Below, piece by piece: positions 1 to 6,795 of a stretch of 11,130 nucleotides of DNA. The translations under genes were made by a program, and so were the position numbers. Position 1 is the first letter of the stretch; each line of letters opens with the position of its first letter. This DNA is from an uncultured Porphyromonadaceae bacterium (GTDB lineage Bacteria; Bacteroidota; Bacteroidia; Bacteroidales; Muribaculaceae). Below the pieces are notes generated by a model that was not told the DNA's origin, searched no databases, and worked only from the letters and a program-made list of their open reading frames with translations. The stretch is taken from assembly GCA_900551515.1 (NCBI GenBank), contig URWH01000049.1, positions 1-11,130 of the forward strand, read 5' to 3'.

Positions 1-1
1 C

Positions 2-760
2 AAAGAGCAGCTGCTCGAAGACATGGAAGACGACATCATCAATTTCACCAAGCAGGGCGCACCGCTGCGCCCAAGGACTGTGGGACAGAAGATCTACGTC
101 GATACCATCCGTCACCATTCCATCACCTTCGGCATCGGCCCCGCGGGGACTGGCAAGACCTATCTGGCTGTCGCACTCGCCGCCTTTGCGCTCAGAAATC
201 ATGACGTGCAGCGCATCATCCTCGTCCGTCCGGCGGTCGAAGCCGGTGAGAAGCTGGGCTTCCTTCCCGGCGATCTGCAGGAAAAGGTCAATCCGTACCT
301 TCGCCCTCTCTTTGACGGACTGCTGGATATGTTCGGCCCGGAAGACTTCATGCGGCTGCAGCAGAAGGGCCAGATCGAAGTCGCGCCTCTCGCCTACATG
401 CGCGGACGCACCCTCAACGATGCCATCATTGTCCTCGACGAAGCCCAGAATACTACTACTCATCAGATTAAGATGTTTCTCACGCGTCTTGGCATGAATG
501 CCAAAATGATTGTAACGGGCGATGCCACACAGATCGACCTACCGCGTTCCACCACCTCGGGCCTTCTGCATGCACTTCGCGTTCTGAAAGGCGTCGATGG
601 AATAGGGATGGTGGAATTCTGCAAAAAAGACATCGTGCGTCACGCTCTTGTCCAGCGAATAGTGGAGGCGTATGAGAAGTACGACGAAGCTGTTCCCGCA
701 AATTCCGACAGCTCCGAAAACTGTCAGCCGACGGATGCCGACGATAATCGCCAGTCATGA
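2..760 (+). CDS. phoH: PhoH-like P-loop ATPase (5'-truncated by window edge)
   Basis: PhoH/YbeZ-family cytoplasmic NTPase, a family linked to RNA metabolism and ribosome or rRNA quality control. The frame is open to the first bases of the window, so the Met at position 23 is probably internal and the N-terminus (roughly 70-90 residues, judging from the usual 320-345 aa) lies outside. Numbered from that Met, Walker A is GPAGTGKT at residues 39-46 and Walker B is AIIVLDEAQN at 134-143; ARRPA-like text following Walker A (RIILVRPAVEAGEKLGFLPG) is typical of PhoH proteins, as is MIVTGDATQIDLP after Walker B. The C-terminus is a polar, Asp/Ser-rich tail. The stop overlaps the ATG of the next gene (ATGA at 757-760), suggesting translational coupling. 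The family call is firm; the exact cellular role is inferred from the family. Confidence 0.95.
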   Translation, partial: KEQLLEDMEDDIINFTKQGAPLRPRTVGQKIYVDTIRHHSITFGIGPAGTGKTYLAVALAAFALRNHDVQRIILVRPAVEAGEKLGFLPGDLQEKVNPYLRPLFDGLLDMFGPEDFMRLQQKGQIEVAPLAYMRGRTLNDAIIVLDEAQNTTTHQIKMFLTRLGMNAKMIVTGDATQIDLPRSTTSGLLHALRVLKGVDGIGMVEFCKKDIVRHALVQRIVEAYEKYDEAVPANSDSSENCQPTDADDNRQS

Positions 761-3309
761 TCCGTAATTTGTTGAAAGCCGTATTTATAGTTGCAGCTAT
801 TGCTGTGTCGTCAGTGCTCGCTAAGGGCGCCAACGGGTTTGACGTGTCCGGGGTCGTTGTCGATTCCGCGTCCAATGATCCGGTGCCGTTTGCTTCCGTA
901 AAGCTCATGAAATCGGGCAGGGGAAAGGTTTCTGACAAAAAAGGCCGGTTCACCATTAAGTCCGTGCAGCCCGGTGACTCGCTGATCGTCACGGCTATGG
1001 GCTATTCCACTGCTAAAATTGCTGCAAGCTCAGGCAATCGGCTCATCATACCCATAGCCCCCGACGGATTGCAGCTTAAAGAGGTGATAGTCAGACCGCG
1101 CAAGGAAAAATACAGCAAGAAAAACAATCCGGCTGTCGATTTTGTGAACAGCATCCGCAACCGCAGCGGCATGAACGATCCGCGGCGCAACGATTTCTAC
1201 AGCTTCGATAAATATGAGCGCATTACCATTGCGCTCAACGATATCAGCCCGGATAACGATAAAAACATCATTCTGAAGAAGTTCGGACTGCTGAAAGAAT
1301 ACATCGACACGTCGGAAGTGTCAGGCTCGCCGATCATCAACATCAGCATGCGCGAGAAATTCTCCACCAATTATTACCGCAAGGAGCCTAAATCAGAGAA
1401 GGAGTTTATCGACGGTGTGAGTCAGCGCGGACTTGACGACTTCCTCGACGAAGAAAACATGCGCATCCTTTATGAGGATTTCTTCAATGATATAGATCTT
1501 TACCAGAACGATATTTATCTGTTGCACAATAAATTCGTGAGCCCGTTGGGCCGGCTGGCCCCCGATTTCTATAAGTTTTACCTCACCGACACCGTTGATG
1601 TCGGCGGCGAACAGTGCATCGAGCTGTCGTTTGTTCCCCACAACGCGCAGTCATTCGGCTTCACCGGCAAGATCTATGTGCCGCAAGGCGATTCAACCAT
1701 GTTCATCCGCAAGGTGGTGATGAATGTGCCTCGCGACATCAATCTCAATTTCATCAAAAACATTTACATAAATCAGGAATTTCAGCGTGCGCCGGACGGA
1801 TCGCGGTTGCTTATGCGCGACGACCTCATTGCTGAAGTTCAGGTTATGCCGGGCACGCAAGGGCTCTATTTCCGACGAAACACGGCCTACTCCAATCATT
1901 CGTTTGATCCGAATAAAGAGTGGTATGTCTATGAAATTCCCGGCAAATCGATGAAAAATACCGGTGCCATCGACCGCGATTCGATCTACTGGGATTCACG
2001 ACGCTACATCCCGCTGCGCCGGGGTGAAGCTGCGATCGGTCCAATGTCGGCACAGATCCGCAAAGTGCCGTTCTATTACTGGACCGAAAAAGTAGTCAAA
2101 CTTTTCGCCACCGGCTACATCAATACTGCCCCGGGGTCAAAAAGCAAATTCGACATCGGGCCTGTCAACACCACTGTCAGCCACAATTCCGTTGAGGGTT
2201 ACCGCTTCCGTTTGGGCGGCATGACCACCGCCAATCTGAGTCCGCGTCTTTTCGCCCGTGGCTACGGGGCCTATGGCCTCCGCGACCACCGGTGGAAATA
2301 TGGTGCCGAACTCGAATATTCATTCCACGACAAGCGTTACCATCCGCGCGAATTCCCCATCCATGCCCTGCGCCTGACGGCATCCTACGACATGGATCAG
2401 CTCGGTCAGCACTACGCTTTTACGAATCCTGACAATATGTTCCTTTCGTTTAAGCGCCACGAAGACCGACTGATGACATATCGCCGGATTGAGAAACTTG
2501 AATATATCCTTGAACTGGAAAACAACTTTTCGCTGAATGCCGATATCGAACACTGTCGGCAAGAGCCTTCGGCCTGCACTCCCTTCATCGACGGCAACGG
2601 TCAGCGATTCGGTCACTACGACATAACGTCGATGTCGGTCTCTTTACGCTATGCTCCCGGTGAAAAGTTCTATCAGACTAAAACTGCCCGTATCCCTATC
2701 GCGCCCGAAAAGCCGGTGGTCATGCTCAGTCATAAATATGCTCCAAAAGGATTCGCCGGCAACCGTTTTGCCGTAAGTGTCACAGAGCTAAGCCTGTCGC
2801 AGCGCTTCTGGTTCTCAGCGTTCGGCTATCTCGACGCAATGGTTAAAGGCGGTCATCTCTGGACACAGAGCCCATATCCCAACCTTCTGATCCCCAACGC
2901 CAACCTGTCATATACCATTCAGCCTGAGAGCTTCGCACTGATGGATCCAATGGAATTTATCAACGATTCCTACGCCCATTTCGACCTGACTTACTGGGCC
3001 AACGGTGCCATTTTCAATTACATACCGCTTTTGCGTAAGCTCAAGCTCCGTGAAGTTTTCGCCGTGCGTGGGCTGTGGGGTCATCTCAGCCGTAAGAACC
3101 GTCCCGAGCTCAATCCGGAGCAATTCCGTTTCCCCGACGGTGCCCGCGCCGAGTTGATGACGGCTAAACCTTATGTCGAAGCATCGGTCGGCATTGACAA
3201 TATCTTTAAGATTTTGCGTGTCGACTACGTGTGGCGCCTCACTTATCGCGAAGGCCGTGCGTCATCAGCCAAAGGGGGCGTTCGCATCGCTCTTCATTTC
3301 ACATTCTGA
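757..3309 (+). CDS. DUF5686 / carboxypeptidase-regulatory-like domain outer-membrane protein
   Basis: An 850-residue envelope protein. Residues 1-22 form a signal peptide (basic start, hydrophobic core, VLA before the likely cleavage site). Residues about 28-105 form a CarboxypepD_reg-like beta-sandwich (DVSGVVVDSASNDPVPFASV, then GRFTIKSVQPGDSLIVTAMGY), the same plug-proximal domain seen at the start of SusC/TonB-dependent receptors. The segment from about residue 115 (KYSKKNNPAVDFVNSI...) to the mid-region matches the Bacteroidota DUF5686 family. The C-terminal half is rich in alternating aromatic strands and the chain ends in Phe (RIALHFTF), as expected for an outer-membrane beta-barrel inserted by BAM. 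No TonB box or SusD partner is visible, so a nutrient-uptake role is not supported. Substrate and function are unknown. Its ATG overlaps the phoH stop by 4 bases and I see no promoter of its own. Confidence 0.88.
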   Translation: MIRNLLKAVFIVAAIAVSSVLAKGANGFDVSGVVVDSASNDPVPFASVKLMKSGRGKVSDKKGRFTIKSVQPGDSLIVTAMGYSTAKIAASSGNRLIIPIAPDGLQLKEVIVRPRKEKYSKKNNPAVDFVNSIRNRSGMNDPRRNDFYSFDKYERITIALNDISPDNDKNIILKKFGLLKEYIDTSEVSGSPIINISMREKFSTNYYRKEPKSEKEFIDGVSQRGLDDFLDEENMRILYEDFFNDIDLYQNDIYLLHNKFVSPLGRLAPDFYKFYLTDTVDVGGEQCIELSFVPHNAQSFGFTGKIYVPQGDSTMFIRKVVMNVPRDINLNFIKNIYINQEFQRAPDGSRLLMRDDLIAEVQVMPGTQGLYFRRNTAYSNHSFDPNKEWYVYEIPGKSMKNTGAIDRDSIYWDSRRYIPLRRGEAAIGPMSAQIRKVPFYYWTEKVVKLFATGYINTAPGSKSKFDIGPVNTTVSHNSVEGYRFRLGGMTTANLSPRLFARGYGAYGLRDHRWKYGAELEYSFHDKRYHPREFPIHALRLTASYDMDQLGQHYAFTNPDNMFLSFKRHEDRLMTYRRIEKLEYILELENNFSLNADIEHCRQEPSACTPFIDGNGQRFGHYDITSMSVSLRYAPGEKFYQTKTARIPIAPEKPVVMLSHKYAPKGFAGNRFAVSVTELSLSQRFWFSAFGYLDAMVKGGHLWTQSPYPNLLIPNANLSYTIQPESFALMDPMEFINDSYAHFDLTYWANGAIFNYIPLLRKLKLREVFAVRGLWGHLSRKNRPELNPEQFRFPDGARAELMTAKPYVEASVGIDNIFKILRVDYVWRLTYREGRASSAKGGVRIALHFTF

Positions 3310-3335
3310 CGCAATATCAAAAAGATTGATTCCGA

Positions 3336-3349
3336 CGATGCAAGCATCG
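3336..3349 (+). terminator. Short perfect hairpin after the DUF5686 gene (weak terminator candidate)
   Basis: CGATG-CAAG-CATCG forms a 5-bp stem with a 4-base loop, 26 bases after the stop codon at 3309 and just ahead of the next promoter box. It is followed by A's rather than T's on the + strand, so it lacks the U-tract of a classical intrinsic terminator. Its position between two transcription units is the main argument for it. Confidence 0.3.
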
Positions 3350-3360
3350 AAAAAATGAGC

Positions 3361-3368
3361 TATATTTG
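3361..3368 (+). promoter_or_regulatory. Bacteroidota -7 promoter box for the Yip1/smpB unit
   Basis: TATATTTG fits the TAnnTTTG -7 consensus of the Bacteroidota primary sigma factor and is followed by the common C. It lies 29 bases before the ATG at 3398, predicting a leader of about 25 bases. No TTTG is found at the expected -33 position, so the call rests on the -7 box and its placement. Confidence 0.55.
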
Positions 3369-3397
3369 CATCCGGTTTACACACAGCGACACTCGAT

Positions 3398-3955
3398 ATG
3401 TTACTCTTATATTATCTTCGCGATATGATTCAGCTTGTCCTCGCGCCCGTAAAAGGCTGGGAGGACATATCGGCTGACGGCCTCGATGCGCGTCAGCTCC
3501 TTGTCAAGGGGCTCATCCCGTTCGTCGCCATCGTCTCGCTGTCGGTCTTCGTGCGCCTGATTTACAACCCCGACATTTCGGTCATCGTGCTTATTCAGCA
3601 GGTAGTCATAAGTTTCATAAAGTATTTCGTAACATATTTTATCGCCACTTTTGCCTTCACCCTTTACTTGCCCGGAGTGACCGATGGCGAGCTGAGCATG
3701 ACCAAATGCCATACATTTATAATCTACGGCACCGGCCTGCTCGCACTTTGCGGATTCATACAGAACCTGATGCCGGTTGATATGGCTCTTGTCCTGGTTC
3801 TGCCGATATATGTCTTTTATATCCTGTGGCGCGGGTTGCGATATCTTAATATAAGTTTTAATGGCATTGGAACATTCATGTTGATCACTCTGTTTGCTGT
3901 GGTAGTGCCACCATATGTCATACAGTATTTTTTCAACCTCATTCTTCCTTCATGA
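3398..3955 (+). CDS. Yip1-family integral membrane protein
   Basis: A 185-residue, strongly hydrophobic protein resembling the Yip1 domain family, found in Bacteroidota as small multi-pass inner-membrane proteins of unknown role. About five membrane segments can be seen, near residues 36-55, 62-88, 105-122, 126-145 and 155-180. The short amphipathic N-terminus carries [13 protein letters not shown], a pattern common at the start of these proteins (P-x-x-x-W). The start at 3398 keeps the whole N-terminus; a second in-frame Met at 3425 is a possible alternative, and both lie downstream of the -7 box at 3361. The gene sits 25 bases before smpB in the same direction and is probably co-transcribed with it. 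Function cannot be inferred from sequence. Confidence 0.75.
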   Translation: MLLLYYLRDMIQLVLAPVKGWEDISADGLDARQLLVKGLIPFVAIVSLSVFVRLIYNPDISVIVLIQQVVISFIKYFVTYFIATFAFTLYLPGVTDGELSMTKCHTFIIYGTGLLALCGFIQNLMPVDMALVLVLPIYVFYILWRGLRYLNISFNGIGTFMLITLFAVVVPPYVIQYFFNLILPS

Positions 3956-3968
3956 CTGTTATCAGTCA
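3953..3968 (+). other. Intercistronic hairpin between Yip1 gene and smpB
   Basis: TGACTG-TTAT-CAGTCA is a perfect 6-bp stem with a 4-base loop that starts at the TGA stop of the upstream gene and ends 12 bases before the smpB ATG. No T-run follows, so it is unlikely to be a strong terminator. It could modestly affect smpB translation or transcript stability, or be chance. Confidence 0.35.
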
Positions 3969-3980
3969 GTCCGTTGTAAT

Positions 3981-4433
3981 ATGAAACAATCCGAAGTCAA
4001 TATAAAAAACCGGCGTGCGACATTTGATTATGCCATAACCGAAACTTTCACGGCCGGCATAGTGCTTACAGGTACCGAAATCAAATCGTTAAGGCAGGGC
4101 AAAGGGAGCCTCGTCGACACATTCTGCTATGTTGCCAATGGCGGTGTGTGGATAAAAAACATGTACATTGCCGAATATTTCTACGGTACATACAATAACC
4201 ATGCCGAGCGCCGCGACCGCAAGCTTCTTCTGAACAAGAAAGAGATAGCGCGACTGGCTAAATGCGGCAAAGAAACCGGTATGACCATCGTGCCTCTGCG
4301 TGTGTTTATCAACGACCGAGGCTTGGCAAAAATGGTTATCGGCATCGGTCGCGGTAAAAAGGAATATGATAAGCGCCAGGCCATCAAAGAGCGTGAGGAT
4401 AAGCGCTCAATAGCCCGTATGTTTGAAAAATGA
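3981..4433 (+). CDS. smpB: SsrA-binding protein SmpB
   Basis: SmpB (150 residues, the normal length) binds tmRNA (SsrA) and delivers it to stalled ribosomes in trans-translation. Diagnostic text: [35 protein letters not shown] at the start of the OB-fold core, then YIAEYF...[17 protein letters not shown], and the basic C-terminal tail [21 protein letters not shown] that enters the mRNA channel. A longer in-frame reading begins at 3915, but that would overlap the upstream coding region by 41 bases and add 22 residues with no counterpart in the family; the ATG at 3981 gives the usual [13 protein letters not shown] start. An IS-derived element begins 7 bases after the stop and leaves the gene intact. 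Confidence 0.97.
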   Translation: MKQSEVNIKNRRATFDYAITETFTAGIVLTGTEIKSLRQGKGSLVDTFCYVANGGVWIKNMYIAEYFYGTYNNHAERRDRKLLLNKKEIARLAKCGKETGMTIVPLRVFINDRGLAKMVIGIGRGKKEYDKRQAIKEREDKRSIARMFEK

Positions 4434-4440
4434 CATGTTA

Positions 4441-4470
4441 AGAGCCGGTTCGGCAATAAGTGTTAACGGC
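4441..4470 (+). repeat. Left terminal inverted repeat of the IS-derived element
   Basis: Thirty bases starting AGAGCCGGTTCGG and ending GTTAACGGC. They match the reverse complement of 4809-4838 at 28 of 30 positions (differences at repeat positions 13 and 20, both G versus A). Sequence similarity stops directly after position 30. Confidence 0.88.
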
Positions 4471-4531
4471 CGAGGCGAATGTAGCTTTTGTCCCGCCAAA
4501 TAAATCTTCTATGGCATAATGTTGGTGAGGG

Positions 4532-4765
4532 TCAGAAGTATCGGAGCATGAAAAGTATCGCGGCAAGATAAGTCATTGCCCGTGCCGGGGATAGATAGCG
4601 CTCATAGTTACGGCACAATCGCCGATAGTTTTCGAGCCACGAGTTTGTGCGTTCCACCACCCAACGGCCTGACAGAGGGCGAAATTCCGCCGTGCCGAAA
4701 TTACATCGAATCGCATATTGCGGGCGCTTTTCGCCCTGTTCGTCAGTCGTGTACATCCAGTACAC
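4532..4765 (-). pseudogene. Transposase C-terminal remnant, IS5-type DDE
   Basis: The - strand encodes about 77 codons (from a GTG at 4765) ending in a typical IS5-family transposase C-terminus: RWVVERTNSWLENYRRLCRN, then YERYLSPARAMTYLAAILFM. The Glu in WVVERT corresponds to the last acidic residue of the DDE catalytic triad. The two upstream Asp-bearing segments, and the N-terminal helix-turn-helix, are absent, so no functional transposase can be made. The first ~25 residues are of uncertain origin and may cross the deletion junction. It lies wholly inside the inverted repeats. Confidence 0.8.
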
Positions 4766-4808
4766 TCCTTCCTCTCAGGCCAAAAATCATTCCGCACTAT
4801 GCGACCCT

Positions 4809-4838
4809 GCCGTTAACATTTATTGTCGAACCGGCTCT
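4809..4838 (-). repeat. Right terminal inverted repeat of the IS-derived element
   Basis: This is the reverse-complement partner of 4441-4470 (28/30). On the + strand it ends ...CCGGCTCT followed by TA, mirroring the TA just before the left repeat. Confidence 0.88.
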
Positions 4839-4910
4839 TATGATATATCTCTGCCGTTCTTTTAACATTTCATAATAAGGACAACTCACTGCTTTCCCGC
4901 GCCAATTTAT

Positions 4911-4918
4911 TACCTTTG
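4911..4918 (+). promoter_or_regulatory. Bacteroidota -7 promoter box for the flippase-like gene
   Basis: TACCTTTG followed by C matches the TAnnTTTG -7 consensus and lies 38 bases before the ATG at 4957. No TTTG is visible about 20 bases upstream. The stretch 4841-4956 between the IS-derived element and this gene is AT-rich at its start and holds no other feature I can support. Confidence 0.55.
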
Positions 4919-4956
4919 CCGCAGAACTAACAATCAGCTGTTTTACCCCGACCCGA

Positions 4957-6048
4957 ATGTCCGAATCCACCACAGATAAGTCAAGCGGCAACGGCGGCGC
5001 CGCGCCTGCCGGATCGCCCTCGCCGCGACGCAGGGTATGGTCGATACTCTTCAGGATCCTCCTGCCTCTGGTCATCACCGTCGGCCTCTGCTGGAAGCTA
5101 TTCTCCGATGTCGACTATCACGAGATGATCAGCATCATCACGCACAACTGCAACTACTGGTGGATCCTCCTGGCCCTCGTCATCAGCATCTTCTCCCACA
5201 TCTTCAGGGCCATGCGCTGGAGCATCCAGCTCCGGGCCATCGACGTCAGGCCGCCGCTCTTCTATGTGGTGCTCAGCATCTTCGGCACCTATGCCGTCAA
5301 CCTCGTTTTCCCGCGCCTCGGCGAACTGTGGCGCACCGGCTACATCTCGCAGCGCCAGCACGCGCCTTTCGATGCCGTCTTTGGCTCTATGGTGGCCGAC
5401 CGTCTGGCCGACACGGTCACCGTGGCGCTGATCACGCTCCTCACGTTCATCTTCGCCGGACAGCCGCTGGTGCGCTTCGTCACCGAGAATGCCGACAGCG
5501 CCACCGTCACCCGGCTCACCGCGCTCCTCTCCTCGCCCTGGCTCTACGTCGGCTGCATCGCCGCTTTCGCCCTCGCCGCATGGCTCATCTACCGCTTCCG
5601 CAACGCACGTCCCATAGCCGCCGTTATCCGCTTCTGCCGCGGCCTCTGGCACGGATTCGCCGCTATCGCCACAATGCACGGCCGGCTACGATGGCTCATA
5701 CTCACCGTATGCATCTGGGGTTGCTATTTCATGCAGCTCTACGTCGCTTTCTTCGCTTTCCCGGCCACCGCACAGGTCGTGGCTCAGGATGGCGTCTCCG
5801 CCGTCATGGTGTGCTTCGTGCTTTCGAGTATCTCCATGATCATCCCCTCCAACGGCGGTATCGGTCCCTGGCAGCTCGCCATCATCTTCGGCCTCGGCAT
5901 CTACGCCACCGGAATCCCGCAGCTCACCGAGGCTTATGCCACCTCATTTGCCAATCTCGTGATGGGCGCGCAGACGCTCCTCCTTATCCTCCTCGGCATC
6001 TTCACATTCATCTGCATCGCCATCGACCGCCGGCGCTCCCGTAGATAA
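4957..6048 (+). CDS. Lysylphosphatidylglycerol synthase TM-region / YbhN-family membrane protein
   Basis: A 363-residue polytopic inner-membrane protein of the LPG_synthase_TM (UPF0104/YbhN) family, whose members are flippase-like or of unknown substrate. The N-terminal ~25 residues are polar and Gly/Ala/Pro-rich. Hydrophobic segments start near residue 30 (ILFRILLPLVITVGLCWKLF) and 67 (WWILLALVISIFSHIFRAMR), with several more to the C-terminus. Two family signatures are visible: FPRLGELWRTGYIS after the third hydrophobic segment and IIPSNGGIGPWQLAIIFGLG in the C-terminal half. The soluble aminoacyl-transferase domain of true MprF is missing, so lysyl-PG synthesis is not expected. Codons are strongly C-ended, unlike smpB and the Yip1 gene. 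It is followed after 20 bases by the next gene, probably in one operon. Confidence 0.87.
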   Translation: MSESTTDKSSGNGGAAPAGSPSPRRRVWSILFRILLPLVITVGLCWKLFSDVDYHEMISIITHNCNYWWILLALVISIFSHIFRAMRWSIQLRAIDVRPPLFYVVLSIFGTYAVNLVFPRLGELWRTGYISQRQHAPFDAVFGSMVADRLADTVTVALITLLTFIFAGQPLVRFVTENADSATVTRLTALLSSPWLYVGCIAAFALAAWLIYRFRNARPIAAVIRFCRGLWHGFAAIATMHGRLRWLILTVCIWGCYFMQLYVAFFAFPATAQVVAQDGVSAVMVCFVLSSISMIIPSNGGIGPWQLAIIFGLGIYATGIPQLTEAYATSFANLVMGAQTLLLILLGIFTFICIAIDRRRSRR

Positions 6049-6068
6049 ATCAACGACACCTCAACCGC

Positions 6069-6692
6069 ATGTTCCTCGACGACGACTATCCCGACTATTT
6101 CCTCGACGACGGCTCCGAGCCCGGATCCGCCGCCCCGCAGGAGCGTAAAGAGCCCGCTACGGCACCCCGCCGGCCGGAGTCGGAGCGTACCGACCGCCCC
6201 GACCGACCTATGCGCGCCGGAGAGACCATATCGTTTGCCGACGACATCCCGCCGCGCCGCTCCGACATCCCCGCTTCGACCGCCCGTCACGACGGCGACA
6301 ACCGCCTGCTCACCGGCCGCGGACGCCGTTCGCTCGGCTGCGGATGCCTTGTAGTCCTCGCCATCGCAGCGGTCATAGCCTATTTCCGCTATCTCTCGCC
6401 GTGTGTCGACGATGCCGTCATGGAAGTGTGCGTCACCCACATCGAGAAGCGCGGCGTCTTCTTCAAAACCTACGAGGCCGAAATCGTCGTCCCCGAAACC
6501 TCCGCCACCCGCCGCGACGACACCCCCTATACCCGTCCGTCGGCCGTCACCGTCAGCGACCCCGCCGTAGCCGAGCGCCTGAGCGCTTTGCAGGCCACTG
6601 GCCGACCGGTGCGCCTCCGCTACCGCCGCTACTACGGCACCCTTCCCTGGCGCGGCGAGTCGAAAACCGTGGTCACCGGCTTTGCCGACTGA
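6069..6692 (+). CDS. Conserved hypothetical single-pass membrane protein
   Basis: A 207-residue protein in three parts. Residues 1-88 are polar, rich in Asp, Pro and Arg and probably disordered. Residues about 90-108 (CGCLVVLAIAAVIAYF core) form a single membrane helix. Residues 115-207 form a small domain, probably exported, with HIEKRGVFFKTYEAEIVVPE and LPWRGESKTVVTGF. The KRG-x-F-KTYE and LPWRG motifs resemble a small Bacteroidota membrane-protein family of unknown function that, from memory, is sometimes mislabelled as 6-phosphogluconate dehydrogenase; nothing in this sequence supports such an enzyme. No N-terminal signal peptide is present. Being 20 bases after the flippase-like gene, it is probably co-transcribed with it. 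Function unknown. Confidence 0.72.
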   Translation: MFLDDDYPDYFLDDGSEPGSAAPQERKEPATAPRRPESERTDRPDRPMRAGETISFADDIPPRRSDIPASTARHDGDNRLLTGRGRRSLGCGCLVVLAIAAVIAYFRYLSPCVDDAVMEVCVTHIEKRGVFFKTYEAEIVVPETSATRRDDTPYTRPSAVTVSDPAVAERLSALQATGRPVRLRYRRYYGTLPWRGESKTVVTGFAD

Positions 6693-6735
6693 CACGCCTC
6701 GTCCACTTCTGCGCCACCTCCTTCCGAATTTCTTT

Positions 6736-6767
6736 TTTGCATCACCCGAAAATTCTCATTAAATTTG
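6736..6767 (+). promoter_or_regulatory. Promoter of pfkA (-33 TTTG / -7 TAAATTTG)
   Basis: TTTG at 6736-6739 and TAAATTTG at 6760-6767 are separated by exactly 20 bases, within the 19-21 preferred by the Bacteroidota primary sigma factor. The predicted start lies near 6772, giving a leader of about 24 bases before the pfkA ATG at 6796. The 103-base gap 6693-6795 contains no obvious terminator for the preceding unit. Confidence 0.8.
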
Positions 6768-6795
6768 CGTTTCAATCGTTAATCCTTTCCCCACC

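Larger units (their letters stand above)
4441..4838 (-). mobile_element. 398-bp internally deleted IS5-type element (non-autonomous)
   Basis: The segment is bounded by near-perfect 30-bp terminal inverted repeats starting AGAGCCGGTTCG, with a TA dinucleotide directly outside each end (4439-4440 and 4839-4840). That fits a 2-bp TA target duplication, as seen in some IS5-family groups such as IS427, although TA could also be counted as part of the repeats. Complete elements of this type are about 800-900 bp; here only the end of the transposase remains, read on the - strand. It accounts for nearly all of the gene-free stretch 4434-4956. The ends are well preserved, so it might still be mobilised by a full-length relative elsewhere in the genome. 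The IS5-family assignment rests on the transposase tail and the length class, not a database match. Confidence 0.82.

Noticed and set aside
480..992. A 170-codon minus-strand open frame across the phoH/DUF5686 junction
   Set aside because: No domain features, and it lies opposite two confident coding regions; treated as chance.
4439..4840. Mariner/IS630-type element, because of the flanking TA
   Set aside because: The transposase tail (RWVVERTNSWL...) is of IS5 type, and TA duplications also occur in some IS5 groups.
5037..6044. A 335-codon open frame almost fully covering the flippase-like gene
   Set aside because: It is Arg/His/Pro/Leu-rich with no recognisable domain, as expected when a GC-rich gene with C-ended codons is read in another frame. 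The 4957-6048 frame has clear membrane segments and family motifs.
5934..6695. A 253-codon minus-strand open frame opposite the hypothetical membrane protein gene (and the similar one at 5098-5679)
   Set aside because: Gly/Ala/Val/Asp-rich antisense reading without motifs, overlapping well-supported + strand genes; typical antisense shadow of C-ended codons.
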